The notes beneath the pieces are model-generated. The model did no database searches. It saw only the letters and a program-made list of their open reading frames with translations, and had not been told where the DNA came from. A stretch of DNA of 63,983 nt from Deltaproteobacteria bacterium. Lineage in GTDB: Bacteria > Desulfobacterota > Dissulfuribacteria > Dissulfuribacterales > QOAL01. The number at the start of each line of letters is the position of its first letter. The first letter of the stretch is position 1. The position numbers were made by a program, and so were the translations under genes. This document shows, piece after piece, positions 45,066 through 53,135 of the stretch. Location of the stretch: contig WGDC01000095.1 in NCBI GenBank assembly GCA_015493475.1, forward strand, positions 1 to 63,983, given 5' to 3'.

Positions 45066-45869
45066 TTATGACTGGAATGAAAAGAGATGATGATACAAGG
45101 ACAATATGTCCTCTCCGAAAAATAGCTGTATTTCCGCTGCTACTGCGAGAAAGGGGCCGAAGGGAATCTGGTAATTTCTCCCCGCTCCCTTTATAAGTAT
45201 AAAGATCACTCCTATAACAGACCCCGTAAGGGCGCTTATAAATATCACGAATGGAATCGCTCTCCACCCCAGGAATGCCCCTATCATGGCAAGAAGCTTG
45301 ATGTCTCCCCCGCCCATGCCCACGCGCTTGGTTACAAGGTAATATCCCCAGGTCACTATGTAGAGAAGGCCTCCGCCTATCAGGATGCCCGCAAGGGAAT
45401 CCGTCCACGATATTTCCGGCACCAGGAATGAACATGCGAACCCGGCAAGGATCCCGGGAAGCGATATGGCGTCAGGTATTATCCTGTGGGCGAGGTCGAT
45501 AAAAGTAACTACTATCATGCTGCACGAGAAGCAAAAATAAACAATGAACGGCCATGACAGGCCGAATCTTCTAATAAGAAACAGGCTGATGAACCCTGTC
45601 AGAAGTTCAACAAGTGGGTACTGAAAGGATATTGGCTCCCCGCATTCCGAACACCGTCCCCGGAGGACAAGAAAACTGACAACAGGGACGTTTTCCCACC
45701 AGGAAAGGCAATGGCCGCATTTTGGGCACCTTGATCCTGGAGAAACGATGGACTCGCCTTCTGGAAGACGGCAGATACAGACGTTCAAAAAGCTTCCGAT
45801 GCAAAGGCCAAAAAGGAAGACCAGAACGTATAGAACAGAAAGCGGAATCTGCTGGAGCCACTGGTTCAT
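45066..45869 (-). CDS. pilD: Prepilin peptidase / methyltransferase (PilD type)
   Basis: PilD cleaves and N-methylates type IV prepilins and type II secretion pseudopilins in the inner membrane. The 267-residue protein has GSFLNVCICRLPEGESIV, the paired zinc CxxC motifs (CPKCGHCLSWW, CSECG), the first catalytic Asp in FIDLAHRIIPD and the second in VGMGGGDIKLLAM, plus seven to eight hydrophobic segments. The ATG at 45869, 8 bases after the PilZ stop, gives the normal N terminus; the longer open frame upstream overlaps PilZ. Confidence 0.93.
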   Translation of the reverse strand: MNQWLQQIPLSVLYVLVFLFGLCIGSFLNVCICRLPEGESIVSPGSRCPKCGHCLSWWENVPVVSFLVLRGRCSECGEPISFQYPLVELLTGFISLFLIRRFGLSWPFIVYFCFSCSMIVVTFIDLAHRIIPDAISLPGILAGFACSFLVPEISWTDSLAGILIGGGLLYIVTWGYYLVTKRVGMGGGDIKLLAMIGAFLGWRAIPFVIFISALTGSVIGVIFILIKGAGRNYQIPFGPFLAVAAEIQLFFGEDILSLYHHLFSFQS

Positions 45870-45876
45870 GGGGCTC

Positions 45877-46272
45877 TCAACCCTCTTGCGGGAAGGTCTG
45901 GAGCTTGACGAGTCCCTTCTGCACCTCTTCGAGATACATGCTCCGGATTCGTTCGTGTTCTGGAAGCAGTTTAACGTATTCAGTATATATGGAATAGTAG
46001 GCCGACTGCTCCTGGGCAAAGCGAACCTGTACAAACTGCATTCCAAGGCCCTCTCCGCCTGCCCCCGTGTGATGCACGTAGCCCTTGAGGGCGATAACGC
46101 CAATTATTGGGAGCTCAAGAAGTATGTCGGCGAGAAATCCCTCGTTTATTTTCTTGTGCAGGGAAATGAAACATCCATCCACAGAAATATTTTTAGTAAT
46201 ACCCCAAAGGTTATGTTCAGGAAAATAGACCCGCAGATTCACTCGATAACGGGGCGACCTTCTTCTTTCCAT
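45877..46272 (-). CDS. PilZ-domain protein, predicted c-di-GMP effector
   Basis: The 131-residue protein begins MERRRSPRYRVNLRVYF, giving the RxxxR part, followed by NISVDGCFISL, giving the D/NxSxxG part of the PilZ c-di-GMP-binding signature. A C-terminal helical tail of about 40 residues follows. It is encoded 7 bp before pilD on the same strand, so it may regulate pilus or surface functions in response to c-di-GMP. The family call rests on the two motifs. Confidence 0.87.
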   Translation of the reverse strand: MERRRSPRYRVNLRVYFPEHNLWGITKNISVDGCFISLHKKINEGFLADILLELPIIGVIALKGYVHHTGAGGEGLGMQFVQVRFAQEQSAYYSIYTEYVKLLPEHERIRSMYLEEVQKGLVKLQTFPQEG

Positions 46273-46339
46273 GCTTAACTCCTGATCTATCTTAAGATTT
46301 CAACTGCTCTTTTGATTACCTATCGTCAAAACGGACAAA

Positions 46340-47389
46340 TCACGTGACTACCGGCCTTGCCGAAGATGAAAGTTTTTTCATCACGCGCTCTTGCGCTTTA
46401 TCTCTGAGCCTGTCCCTGGCGCGACTGTCTCTCAGCGGCTTGAGTAAGGGTATGCTTCTTACTAAGTCAATGGTGACCAGGCTTTTACTTTCAATGAAAC
46501 CCGCAGGCTCGCCGTCCACTTGAAAATAGGCGGTGCTGGAAAGCTTCAGCTCGTAACGCGGCGCCCTTATGGGCAATAAAGATGAATGGGGAACGGGCAG
46601 CCTGCCTTCAAAAAGCAGCCTAAGATAATTAACATAGCCCCTTATCCCGAAAAACTCGAGAAGTCCATCTTCTACGTTGTAGTCACGGTCTATGAGGCTT
46701 CCACCCGCGTAATAGCCGGTATTGCAAAAAAGTATCTGGCCCAGCCTATCATTGCAAACCGCCGGTTTACCGTCCCTTTCATAAGTAACGGTGCACCTTA
46801 TCCGCTCCGGGTGTAAAATGTTTTTATACATAATCCGCATACCCGCAGGAAGATAGAGCAGCCGCCTGCCCCCGGTGGGAACGGACCTCTTGGACAGGAA
46901 CCTGTTCAGCCTGGAGAACTCCTGGCATACCCTGCCATCATAGCCTATGCCTGCATAAGCGCAAAAGCAGTACTCCTTTCTGCTGCCGTCTCTTTCAATA
47001 CCCATGCGCCAGACATCAAAGCTGCCTACGCGGCCCTCCTTTACGGCATGGAACAGGCCTGACAAGCCGAGCTCCCTCCAGCTTCTTAGCCAACCGGTGC
47101 TCCTTGCGATATCGTTTCCTGTACCAATGGGAATTATTGCGACTGCTGGAAGCTTGTGCAGATTCACCAAATGTGCGATTATGGCGCTTACGGTGCCATC
47201 GCCACCGCACAATACCACAAGATCTTTTCCCATAGTACAGGAATAGACTTGCTGAGCAAGCCTGTCAGGATCGGTAAATACCACTCGTTTTAACACTGGG
47301 GAAGGCAAGGCGAGCTGCTCAATATCCTCCGCCAGCTTTCCTCCCTCGCCGGCACCTGCCATAGGATTTACAAAGAAGATGCATTCCAT
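46340..47389 (-). CDS. Diacylglycerol/sphingosine kinase-family protein (YegS-like lipid kinase)
   Basis: The 349-residue protein has the DAGK catalytic fold: IFFVNPMAGAGEGGKLAED at the N terminus, VVLCGGDGTVSAIIAHL (the GGDGT nucleotide loop, near residue 60) and AIIPIGTGNDIARS. The C-terminal barrel includes YFQVDGEPAG. It phosphorylates a lipid alcohol such as diacylglycerol, by family. The start at 47389 was chosen because it gives the standard N terminus; the open frame continues upstream into the divergent regulator gene. A short CATACGGTATG palindrome lies in the 73-bp gap. Confidence 0.87.
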   Translation of the reverse strand: MECIFFVNPMAGAGEGGKLAEDIEQLALPSPVLKRVVFTDPDRLAQQVYSCTMGKDLVVLCGGDGTVSAIIAHLVNLHKLPAVAIIPIGTGNDIARSTGWLRSWRELGLSGLFHAVKEGRVGSFDVWRMGIERDGSRKEYCFCAYAGIGYDGRVCQEFSRLNRFLSKRSVPTGGRRLLYLPAGMRIMYKNILHPERIRCTVTYERDGKPAVCNDRLGQILFCNTGYYAGGSLIDRDYNVEDGLLEFFGIRGYVNYLRLLFEGRLPVPHSSLLPIRAPRYELKLSSTAYFQVDGEPAGFIESKSLVTIDLVRSIPLLKPLRDSRARDRLRDKAQERVMKKLSSSARPVVT

Positions 47390-47462
47390 CAGCTTGATAG
47401 CATACGGTATGATAGCTAATTTATAAACAGTTTTAATAATCGGAGAAAAGGCCTCTCGAACC

Positions 47463-48842
47463 ATGGAAAAAAAAGATTTCAGAATACTGGTAGTTGACGA
47501 CGAGAAATCCTTGGTGCTGCTTGCCAGCCGAATACTCAAGAAGGAGGGCTACAAGGTAAGGGGAGCATACAGCGGCCCTGAGGCCCTTGCAATAATAAAA
47601 AATTTTGCCCCCAACCTAATAATTTCGGACCTGAAAATGCCTGAAATGTCGGGAATTGACCTGCTGAAAAGGGTTAAGACGGATGAACCTGATATAGATG
47701 TCATAATCCTCACTGCATATGCCTCTGTTGAGAATGCGGTAGAGGCCATGAAGTGCGGTGCCTTGGACTATCTTATAAAGCCCCTCAAAAACCCCGACGA
47801 GCTCAGGCTTGCAGTCGAAAAAGTCCTTGAAAGGCAGACCCTCATACGAAGCAATACCCTTTGGCAGCACCGGCTTACGGACGGCCTCCCTCCAACCAAT
47901 GTAATTTTCGCGGGAATGGAGAACGTCTGGCAGCAGATACAGAGAGTCGCCGCCACCGAGGCCACCATCCTCCTGCACGGGGAGAGTGGTACAGGGAAAA
48001 GCCTCATTGCCAAGGTAATCCACCAGCTCAGCGACAAGAAAGGGGCCTTTGTGGAACTTAATTGCGCCGCCATGCCGGAAACGCTGATAGAATCCGAGCT
48101 ATTCGGCCATGAGAAGGGTGCCTTCACAGGCGCCATAAAGACCAAGCAGGGGAAATTCGAGCTTGCCCAGGACGGCACCATTTTTCTGGACGAAATCGGG
48201 GAGATGCCTCTTTCGGCTCAGGCAAAACTGCTTCGCATACTGCAGGAAAAGGCCTTCGAACGGGTGGGTGGAACAATAACCCTTACCACTAATGCACGGA
48301 TAGTCGCCGCAACGAACCAGGACCTCCAGGAAAGGATCAAGGGAAAAACCTTCAGGGAAGACCTCTTTTACAGGCTGAGCGTTTTTCCCATCGAGCTTCC
48401 CCCGCTGCGGAAGAGGGATGAAGCAGTGGAAGAGGTTGGGAATTACCTATTGAAGGCAATTGGCACAAGGGTTGGCAAACGGATGCAAAAAATCAGCCCC
48501 GAAGCCCTTGAGCTTCTGAAGTCATACCACTGGCCCGGTAACATAAGGGAGCTCTACAACGCCATTGAAAGGGCCGTAATTCTCGCAAATGAAAGACAGG
48601 AACAACTGCAACCCGGGGACCTCTCATTCATAGACACTGCCGCCCCTGATACGCACGCGGGTTACTCCATAAGAGGCATTAGCGCAGGTCCGAGAAAACT
48701 CGAGGAAATTGAAAGGGAAGCCATTGAGAAGACCCTTGAGATAACCCATGGGCACAGGAAAAAGACCGCTGATATACTTGGAATTTCCCTTAGAACCCTT
48801 CAGTATAAGATCAAGAAATATGGCTACAAGAAACGAACTTAA
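47463..48842 (+). CDS. NtrC-family sigma-54-dependent response regulator, next to a candidate sigma-54 small RNA
   Basis: The 459-residue protein has a receiver (FRILVVDDEKSLVLLAS, Asp in NLIISDLKMPEMSG, LTAYASVENAV, YLIKPLK), a AAA+ domain (Walker A GESGTGKS, the sigma-54 loop GAFTGA in EKGAFTGAIKTK, Walker B GTIFLDEIGEM) and a Fis-like helix-turn-helix (GHRKKTADILGISLRTLQYKI). It should activate sigma-54 promoters when phosphorylated. Two -24/-12 elements lie within 80 bp downstream of its stop, so a local target RNA is plausible. No kinase is adjacent. Confidence 0.93.
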   Translation: MEKKDFRILVVDDEKSLVLLASRILKKEGYKVRGAYSGPEALAIIKNFAPNLIISDLKMPEMSGIDLLKRVKTDEPDIDVIILTAYASVENAVEAMKCGALDYLIKPLKNPDELRLAVEKVLERQTLIRSNTLWQHRLTDGLPPTNVIFAGMENVWQQIQRVAATEATILLHGESGTGKSLIAKVIHQLSDKKGAFVELNCAAMPETLIESELFGHEKGAFTGAIKTKQGKFELAQDGTIFLDEIGEMPLSAQAKLLRILQEKAFERVGGTITLTTNARIVAATNQDLQERIKGKTFREDLFYRLSVFPIELPPLRKRDEAVEEVGNYLLKAIGTRVGKRMQKISPEALELLKSYHWPGNIRELYNAIERAVILANERQEQLQPGDLSFIDTAAPDTHAGYSIRGISAGPRKLEEIEREAIEKTLEITHGHRKKTADILGISLRTLQYKIKKYGYKKRT

Positions 48843-48858
48843 TACAAAAGTAATATTT

Positions 48859-48874
48859 TGGCACGGGGGATGCA
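48859..48874 (+). promoter_or_regulatory. Upstream sigma-54 promoter-like element
   Basis: TGGCACGGGGGATGCA has the GG (-24) and GC (-12) with the proper 10-base spacing and differs from TGGCACG-N4-TTGCA at one position. It lies 17 bases after the regulator stop codon, 59 bases upstream of a second match. Confidence 0.5.
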
Positions 48875-48917
48875 TTAAAAATTACGAATTAAGCAAACAC
48901 AGATGAGTCAAAAGAGT

Positions 48918-48933
48918 TGGCACACAGCTTGCT
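48918..48933 (+). promoter_or_regulatory. Sigma-54 promoter for the small RNA
   Basis: TGGCACACAGCTTGCT matches the sigma-54 consensus TGGCAC-N5-TTGCW fully, with GG at 48919-48920 and GC at 48931-48932. It predicts transcription start at about 48943 and faces a terminator only about 75-85 bp downstream. Confidence 0.75.
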
Positions 48934-48942
48934 TAATAAAAA

Positions 48943-49030
48943 ATAAACATAGCAAAAACTCCCTATCCCTCCCAACCCTCCTCTCCCCGAAGGCCTTCTG
49001 ATACCTCCTAGAAGAAGGCCTTCTTTTTTT
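48943..49030 (+). ncRNA. Candidate sigma-54-dependent small RNA with repeated anti-Shine-Dalgarno motifs
   Basis: Between the sigma-54 promoter and a strong terminator lies about 88 nt without an open frame. The 5' part is A-rich, then comes a single-stranded C/U tract with CTCCC (48959-48963), CCCTCCC (48967-48973 region) and CCCTCCTC (48976-48984 region). The terminator loop carries another ACCTCCT (49003-49009). These segments are complementary to GGAGG Shine-Dalgarno sequences, as in C-rich loops of some known regulatory RNAs. Its position after an NtrC-type regulator recalls Qrr and GlmY, whose genes are controlled by sigma-54. An alternative is a mere terminator of the regulator gene. 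Confidence 0.6.
48989..49030 (+). terminator. Strong intrinsic terminator
   Basis: GAAGGCCTTCT (48989-48999) pairs with AGAAGGCCTTC (49013-49023), an 11-bp stem with a 13-base loop, followed by eight or more T residues. It ends the candidate small RNA and would also stop read-through from the regulator gene. Confidence 0.9.
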
Positions 49031-49241
49031 GTCTTTTTTCACGCGACGATTGACAAAAATAGGCACTATATAGGCCAGACAGTGCGGTTGCTCCCCTTTC
49101 ATCCACCAAAAGACACTCAAAAAGACGCAAAAGGCCTGGTTTACAATGCCTATTTCGTGGCAGCCGGCGACAAAACCCAAAAAGAAACGGGCGGGAAAAA
49201 TCCAAGCCACTTTTAAACAAATGCAATATCTTTTATATCCC

Positions 49242-49300
49242 GTGCAAACTTTGCACTTTTAGAAAATGCAAATCATGCACGTTGTGCAAATCATGCGCAC
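49242..49300. repeat. Cluster of TGCAAA/TTTGCAC-type short repeats, candidate operator array
   Basis: GTGCAAACTTTGCAC (49242-49256) is a perfect 7-1-7 palindrome. TGCAAATCATGC then occurs twice, at 49267-49278 and 49285-49296, 18 bp apart, each followed by (G)CAC-type ends. The three units lie about 110-180 bp upstream of a sigma-54-like promoter and could be activator-binding sites. The surrounding 49031-49522 gap of about 490 bp holds no convincing gene. Confidence 0.45.
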
Positions 49301-49404
49301 AGTGCCGTAACGAGGACAAATGGAAGTATCCCCGGGAAAGAGGAAACGGAGGGGGTTGACGCCAAGAATAACAACCGTCTGAAATTTAAAGGAAATATTA
49401 ATCT

Positions 49405-49420
49405 TGGAACATGATTTGCC
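49405..49420 (+). promoter_or_regulatory. Sigma-54 promoter-like element upstream of the secreted protein gene
   Basis: TGGAACATGATTTGCC keeps GG and GC at the -24/-12 spacing and the TTGC block. It is 103 bases before the start codon of the gene at 49523 and downstream of the repeat cluster at 49242-49300. Confidence 0.5.
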
Positions 49421-49522
49421 TGAAAATGCGAACGTACCGCGTGTCCACCCAACCATGCACAGGATAACGGCACGGTAGATGCAAGAAAGTTAAAAACAGT
49501 CTGCGGGAGAGGAAGCTTGTTT

Positions 49523-49978
49523 ATGCAAAAGGCCGGTAACATAGCAATACTTGTGATTATTACTTCGTTTATGTTTATAGGCGCAGCATACGCAGGCCAG
49601 GACGCCGTTGGCTACGATGAAAACACTGAAATAATCATATCCGGTACCGTCCTGAAGCCAACCGGGTGTGAATTCAGGGGACTGAAGTGTTTCGTGATGG
49701 AGTCTAATTCCCGTTCCTTTCGGGTCATTACAGCACCGGGCTGGTTTGTGGCGCGTATCCACATGAAGCTTTCACCGGGCATAACAGTTAGGGTTGTCGG
49801 CTCAAAGTTTTATGGCACTGATGGAGCGCTTTACCTCGTTGCAAGGTCAGTAAAGGCCCTGCCGAGTGGCAGAAACATCCAGTTCCGTGATAAGCACTGC
49901 AGGCCCGTGTGGAGCAAAAGGGTGATCAAGCGTTCATCTTGTATGAGGATATTCTTCTCACCCGGACAAAGCCTATAG
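49523..49978 (+). CDS. Small exported protein of unknown function
   Basis: The 151-residue protein starts at ATG 49523 (GAGAGGAAG 7 bases upstream) with a clear signal peptide (NIAILVIITSFMFIGAAYA, cleavage after AYA around residue 24). The mature part is about 125 residues, rich in beta-strand patterns (IIISGTVLKP, SFRVITAPGW, ITVRVVGSKF, ALYLVARSV), which suggests an OB-like barrel, and holds four cysteines that might pair in the periplasm. The tail is basic. I do not recognise a family. It may be controlled by sigma-54. Confidence 0.7.
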   Translation: MQKAGNIAILVIITSFMFIGAAYAGQDAVGYDENTEIIISGTVLKPTGCEFRGLKCFVMESNSRSFRVITAPGWFVARIHMKLSPGITVRVVGSKFYGTDGALYLVARSVKALPSGRNIQFRDKHCRPVWSKRVIKRSSCMRIFFSPGQSL

Positions 49979-50004
49979 GCCGCAAGGCCGCACTTCCCTG
50001 AAAT

Positions 50005-50577
50005 TTGGGCATCAGAAAGAAAATACTCGCCAAGAGAGACAGCCTTGCTCCCTGCGCCATAAAGGAGTTGAGCAGGGGAATTCAGGAAAATCTTTACAGG
50101 CTTGACGCCTACAACAGCTCAAGGCTCCCTCTCCTGTTTTATTCCTTCCGGAGCGAAGCCCACACCCATCCCATAATAGAAAAGAGACTCAGACAGGCAG
50201 AGAAAACGGCCCTGCCCCGCACCATCGTCGCCGGCAAGAGCCTCGAGGGCTATCTTGTGCAATCCACTAAACAGCTCCGCCCAGGGGCATTTTCCATCAT
50301 GGAGCCTGACCCTTCCCTGTGCAAAAAGATAGATCCTTCCAAACTCGACATAGTAATCGTTCCAGGCAGCGTTTTCGACAGAAGGGGAGGAAGATTCGGC
50401 TATGGAGGAGGGTTTTACGATCGGTTCCTGTTGAAGGAAGCCCCGCAGGCCGTCCGAATAGCCCTTGCCTTTTCCTTCCAGGTCCTTGATAATGATATAC
50501 CGGTAGCGGCTCATGACCAATTCATGGACTTTATCGTAACAGAAAAAGAAATTATTCTTTGCAATAGGACCCTATAA
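50005..50577 (+). CDS. 5-formyltetrahydrofolate cyclo-ligase
   Basis: The enzyme converts 5-formyl-THF to 5,10-methenyl-THF with ATP, recovering folate that would block folate enzymes, which is relevant to a folate-heavy Wood-Ljungdahl metabolism. The 190-residue protein has IRKKILAKRDSL at the N terminus, LFYSFRSEAHT, and the signature VFDRRGGRFGYGGGFYDRFL split around residues 125-145. The start is TTG at 50005 with no obvious Shine-Dalgarno sequence. XseB follows 1 bp after the stop, a common pairing in bacteria. Confidence 0.92.
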   Translation: MGIRKKILAKRDSLAPCAIKELSRGIQENLYRLDAYNSSRLPLLFYSFRSEAHTHPIIEKRLRQAEKTALPRTIVAGKSLEGYLVQSTKQLRPGAFSIMEPDPSLCKKIDPSKLDIVIVPGSVFDRRGGRFGYGGGFYDRFLLKEAPQAVRIALAFSFQVLDNDIPVAAHDQFMDFIVTEKEIILCNRTL

Positions 50578-50578
50578 A

Positions 50579-50836
50579 ATGAACGAACCTGAAAAAAAGA
50601 CAGACTTTGAATCCGGCATGAAGAGGCTCCAGGAAGTCGTGGAGAAACTGGAAAGGCAGGATATCCCCCTCGAAGAGGCTGTGAATCTCTTTGAAGAAGG
50701 CATGGCGCTTTCACAAAAATGCTCAAGGATACTCGAGATGGCGGAAGAACGGGTAAAGATCCTTTTAAGGGACCAAGAAAGCGGCAGGCTTACCCAAAAG
50801 GAGATGGATGAAGAATGCGAACATCCCACCTCTTGA
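50579..50836 (+). CDS. xseB: Exodeoxyribonuclease VII small subunit
   Basis: XseB is the small helical subunit of exonuclease VII. The 85-residue protein shows the family pattern FESGMKRLQEVVEKLERQDIPLEEAVNLFEEG (about 10-41, first half), then MALSQKCSRILEMAEERVKIL. It is adjacent to the cyclo-ligase gene; no xseA is in the window. Confidence 0.92.
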   Translation: MNEPEKKTDFESGMKRLQEVVEKLERQDIPLEEAVNLFEEGMALSQKCSRILEMAEERVKILLRDQESGRLTQKEMDEECEHPTS

Positions 50837-50875
50837 GCCGTTAACAACCGTAAGCAAAGGGACGCAATAATAAAG

Positions 50876-52054
50876 TCAGGATACCTTCCGATGGGCTACC
50901 CGCGCCTTCTTAATGTAGATAAGCACGCCTGCAAATAATAGGCTTCCCACGGACGCAGCCACCAGGAACCAGTCAAGATGTTTAAAAATGGCGAGCAGCA
51001 CCACGAGATAGATAAAATCCCTTCGCGAAAGAAAATCGGCTACCCGTACAATCCCGCTCTTTTGGTTAGAGCTTGATACCGATGTGTAAAGCGGCCCCTC
51101 CTTCACCTTTGTCATGGTGGAAAAGTAGACGATCGATGCTGAAATCAGAGTTCCCGCCACCGCCGCCGCAGCGAGGTACAAAGGATGAACGCTACCCGTT
51201 CTTCTGGCCCACTCAAGCCCAATGGCCCAGAAAACCGCTGCATGAACAAGGTTATCTCCCCAGAAATCAAGAACCCCGCCCAACCTGCTTTCCTGGAACT
51301 TTATCCTTGCAATCTCTCCGTCACAGCCGTCCACAATGGAATGAAGCAGGAAAAGAAAGGAGCCTGCCACCTGCCAGAATCCCTGCCCAAGAGAGATAAA
51401 AAAGGCGCCCAAGAGACCAATGAGGGTGGACACTACGGTTATCTCGTTTGGGGTAATGGAGGTTTCCGCAAGCCTTTTTGAAATTAAAAGGGATACGGGC
51501 CTTTCAACACGTCTTGACATAAAACCCTCTGTATCCTTAACAAGGCCCCTAAAAAGCTGCCTTTCCGCATCCTTCCTGTCCTTTTCAGTCGCCACTCGAA
51601 GAAGCTCATCCCTGTTACAAACAGTTTTTCTTGGTCTAAAACAGCCTGAAAGAAAATCCTTTAGGGTATCAAGGCCTCCTGGACCAAAGGCCCTTTCAAG
51701 TTCGAAACAATCCTTTAATGGATGAAAAACAACCATGTTTCCAAGGTCCAGGAACTCCCCCTCTGAAAGGGGCGTCTCCAGGAGCCTTTTCAAACAGTTT
51801 ATCGTGGGAAGGGTGGAAGGTCCGCAGACAACAACAACGAGGTCTGTCCGGCACGGGAGATCACCGAAATTTACAACCCTGAACTGCTCTGGGATTGCCC
51901 CGGCAACAGGGCTGTTTGCCCCAACAATGAAGACTGGCCTCATCCCAGCCTTTTTCGCATGGTGAAATAGCCTTTCCCAGAGCCGAAGCCCGGCAATCTT
52001 CTGATCAAGCAGGCCTTCCTGGCCAATGGCTGGAACGCAAAAAACGGCCTCCAT
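50876..52054 (-). CDS. CDP-alcohol phosphatidyltransferase with N-terminal nucleotidyltransferase-like region
   Basis: The 392-residue protein has a C-terminal membrane domain (about 190-385) with the complete CDP-alcohol phosphotransferase motif: DGCDGEIAR (about 255) followed after eight residues by GGVLDFWGD. Such enzymes join a CDP-activated lipid or polyol to an alcohol. The N-terminal 180 residues resemble a nucleotidyltransferase fold that has lost the glycine-rich signature (MEAVFCVPAIGQEG), as in fused inositol-phosphate cytidylyltransferase/DIPP synthases but degenerate. A separate nucleotidyltransferase exists at 42901-43605. ATG 52054 lies 10 bp after the oxidoreductase stop. Last gene of a four-gene run. 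Confidence 0.88.
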   Translation of the reverse strand: MEAVFCVPAIGQEGLLDQKIAGLRLWERLFHHAKKAGMRPVFIVGANSPVAGAIPEQFRVVNFGDLPCRTDLVVVVCGPSTLPTINCLKRLLETPLSEGEFLDLGNMVVFHPLKDCFELERAFGPGGLDTLKDFLSGCFRPRKTVCNRDELLRVATEKDRKDAERQLFRGLVKDTEGFMSRRVERPVSLLISKRLAETSITPNEITVVSTLIGLLGAFFISLGQGFWQVAGSFLFLLHSIVDGCDGEIARIKFQESRLGGVLDFWGDNLVHAAVFWAIGLEWARRTGSVHPLYLAAAAVAGTLISASIVYFSTMTKVKEGPLYTSVSSSNQKSGIVRVADFLSRRDFIYLVVLLAIFKHLDWFLVAASVGSLLFAGVLIYIKKARVAHRKVS

Positions 52055-52064
52055 CTGTTTTCCG

Positions 52065-53108
52065 TTACCCTTTGGACCCGCCAAAGGCAACAGGCGCTAT
52101 TTCCACGCGCCCTCCCTGCCGTGCGGAGATCTTGCAATGTTCAAGAATGTTCAGGCAGGAAGCAGCCTCCTTGAAATTCCTCCCGGCAATCGACGGATCC
52201 CTGACCTCGCCAAGAAATTCATCAAGTACCCCTGAATACCATTCAGGATGGTGGGAGCCCTGGGACAAGGCCTCATCAAACTTGATACGGCAGGTCCCTG
52301 AATCAGCCCTCACCTCTATCATGTCGTCGGGGCAGGAAAGTGTGCCAAGTTCACCCTTGAGCGTAACGGTATTTTCACGCCTTTCCCCTGCCCAGGTGAA
52401 GAAAAGCCTAGCCCTTGCCCGCGAGGGATAAAAGAGGATGACCTCGGCAGTATCTTCCACGGGTATCTCCTTAAACTTCCTGTTTTCAAGCCTGCATTCA
52501 ATGGCAATCGGCTTTTGCCCCATCCATTCGTTTACAAGATAAAATGCGTGCCAGCCATGATCCACGAGTATACCACCGCCTGCCACAGAAGGATCAAGCC
52601 GCCAATTGTCCCCGCTGTCACCTTCCCCAACGGCGATAGATGGCTGGAGCCTGGTAACGACGTATTCTATCTCCTTCAGCCTTCCGAGACCGCCGCTTTC
52701 AACCACACGGCCAATCTCCTGCATAATGGGGGAATAACGCCAGTTATGAACGGTCACCACGCAGCGCCCGCTTGTTTCAATATGCTGGTGTATGCGCGAA
52801 AGTTCCCCGCTGCATAGAACAAGAGGCTTTTCACAAAGCACGTGTTTCCCCATGGAGAGGGCCTCAAGTATGATATCCGAATGCATGGCTGGAGGTGTTG
52901 CTACGTCAACAAAATCCACGTCCTCCATTTGGAAGAGCTCTTGAACCGAGGTGTAAAATCTGCTCCCCGCAAGAAGCCGGTCGTTGACCGACCGCCTTTC
53001 CGTGCGGCTGTCACACACTGCGCAGATCTCCACGTCCCTACAGTTCCTGTACGCAGGCACGTGCCCGTTAGCCGCAATATGGCCAAAACCTATTATTGCC
53101 CCTCTCAT
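52065..53108 (-). CDS. Gfo/Idh/MocA-family oxidoreductase
   Basis: NAD(P)-dependent dehydrogenase of sugars or cyclitols. The 347-residue protein starts MRGAIIGFGHIAANGHVPAY (Rossmann GxGxxA) and has the family EKPL motif in GKHVLCEKPLVLC (about residue 95). A second half with GGGILVDHGWHAFYLVNEW carries the typical D-x3-H catalytic pair. An upstream TTG at 53126 in frame is possible. It is followed 10 bp later by the phosphatidyltransferase and preceded by an aminotransferase, so a keto-polyol intermediate made here and then aminated is a reasonable guess. Confidence 0.88.
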   Translation of the reverse strand: MRGAIIGFGHIAANGHVPAYRNCRDVEICAVCDSRTERRSVNDRLLAGSRFYTSVQELFQMEDVDFVDVATPPAMHSDIILEALSMGKHVLCEKPLVLCSGELSRIHQHIETSGRCVVTVHNWRYSPIMQEIGRVVESGGLGRLKEIEYVVTRLQPSIAVGEGDSGDNWRLDPSVAGGGILVDHGWHAFYLVNEWMGQKPIAIECRLENRKFKEIPVEDTAEVILFYPSRARARLFFTWAGERRENTVTLKGELGTLSCPDDMIEVRADSGTCRIKFDEALSQGSHHPEWYSGVLDEFLGEVRDPSIAGRNFKEAASCLNILEHCKISARQGGRVEIAPVAFGGSKG

Positions 53109-53135
53109 TACAACAACCCCGCTCAAGACAGAACC

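Noticed and set aside
45870-46103. Long N-terminal extension of the prepilin peptidase
   Set aside because: It overlaps the PilZ gene in another frame and is rich in Arg/Ser without a membrane or zinc motif.
48908-49542. Several short open frames in the 48.9-49.5 kb intergenic region
   Set aside because: They lack ribosome sites and sensible composition, and the region is better explained by promoters, repeats and the small RNA.
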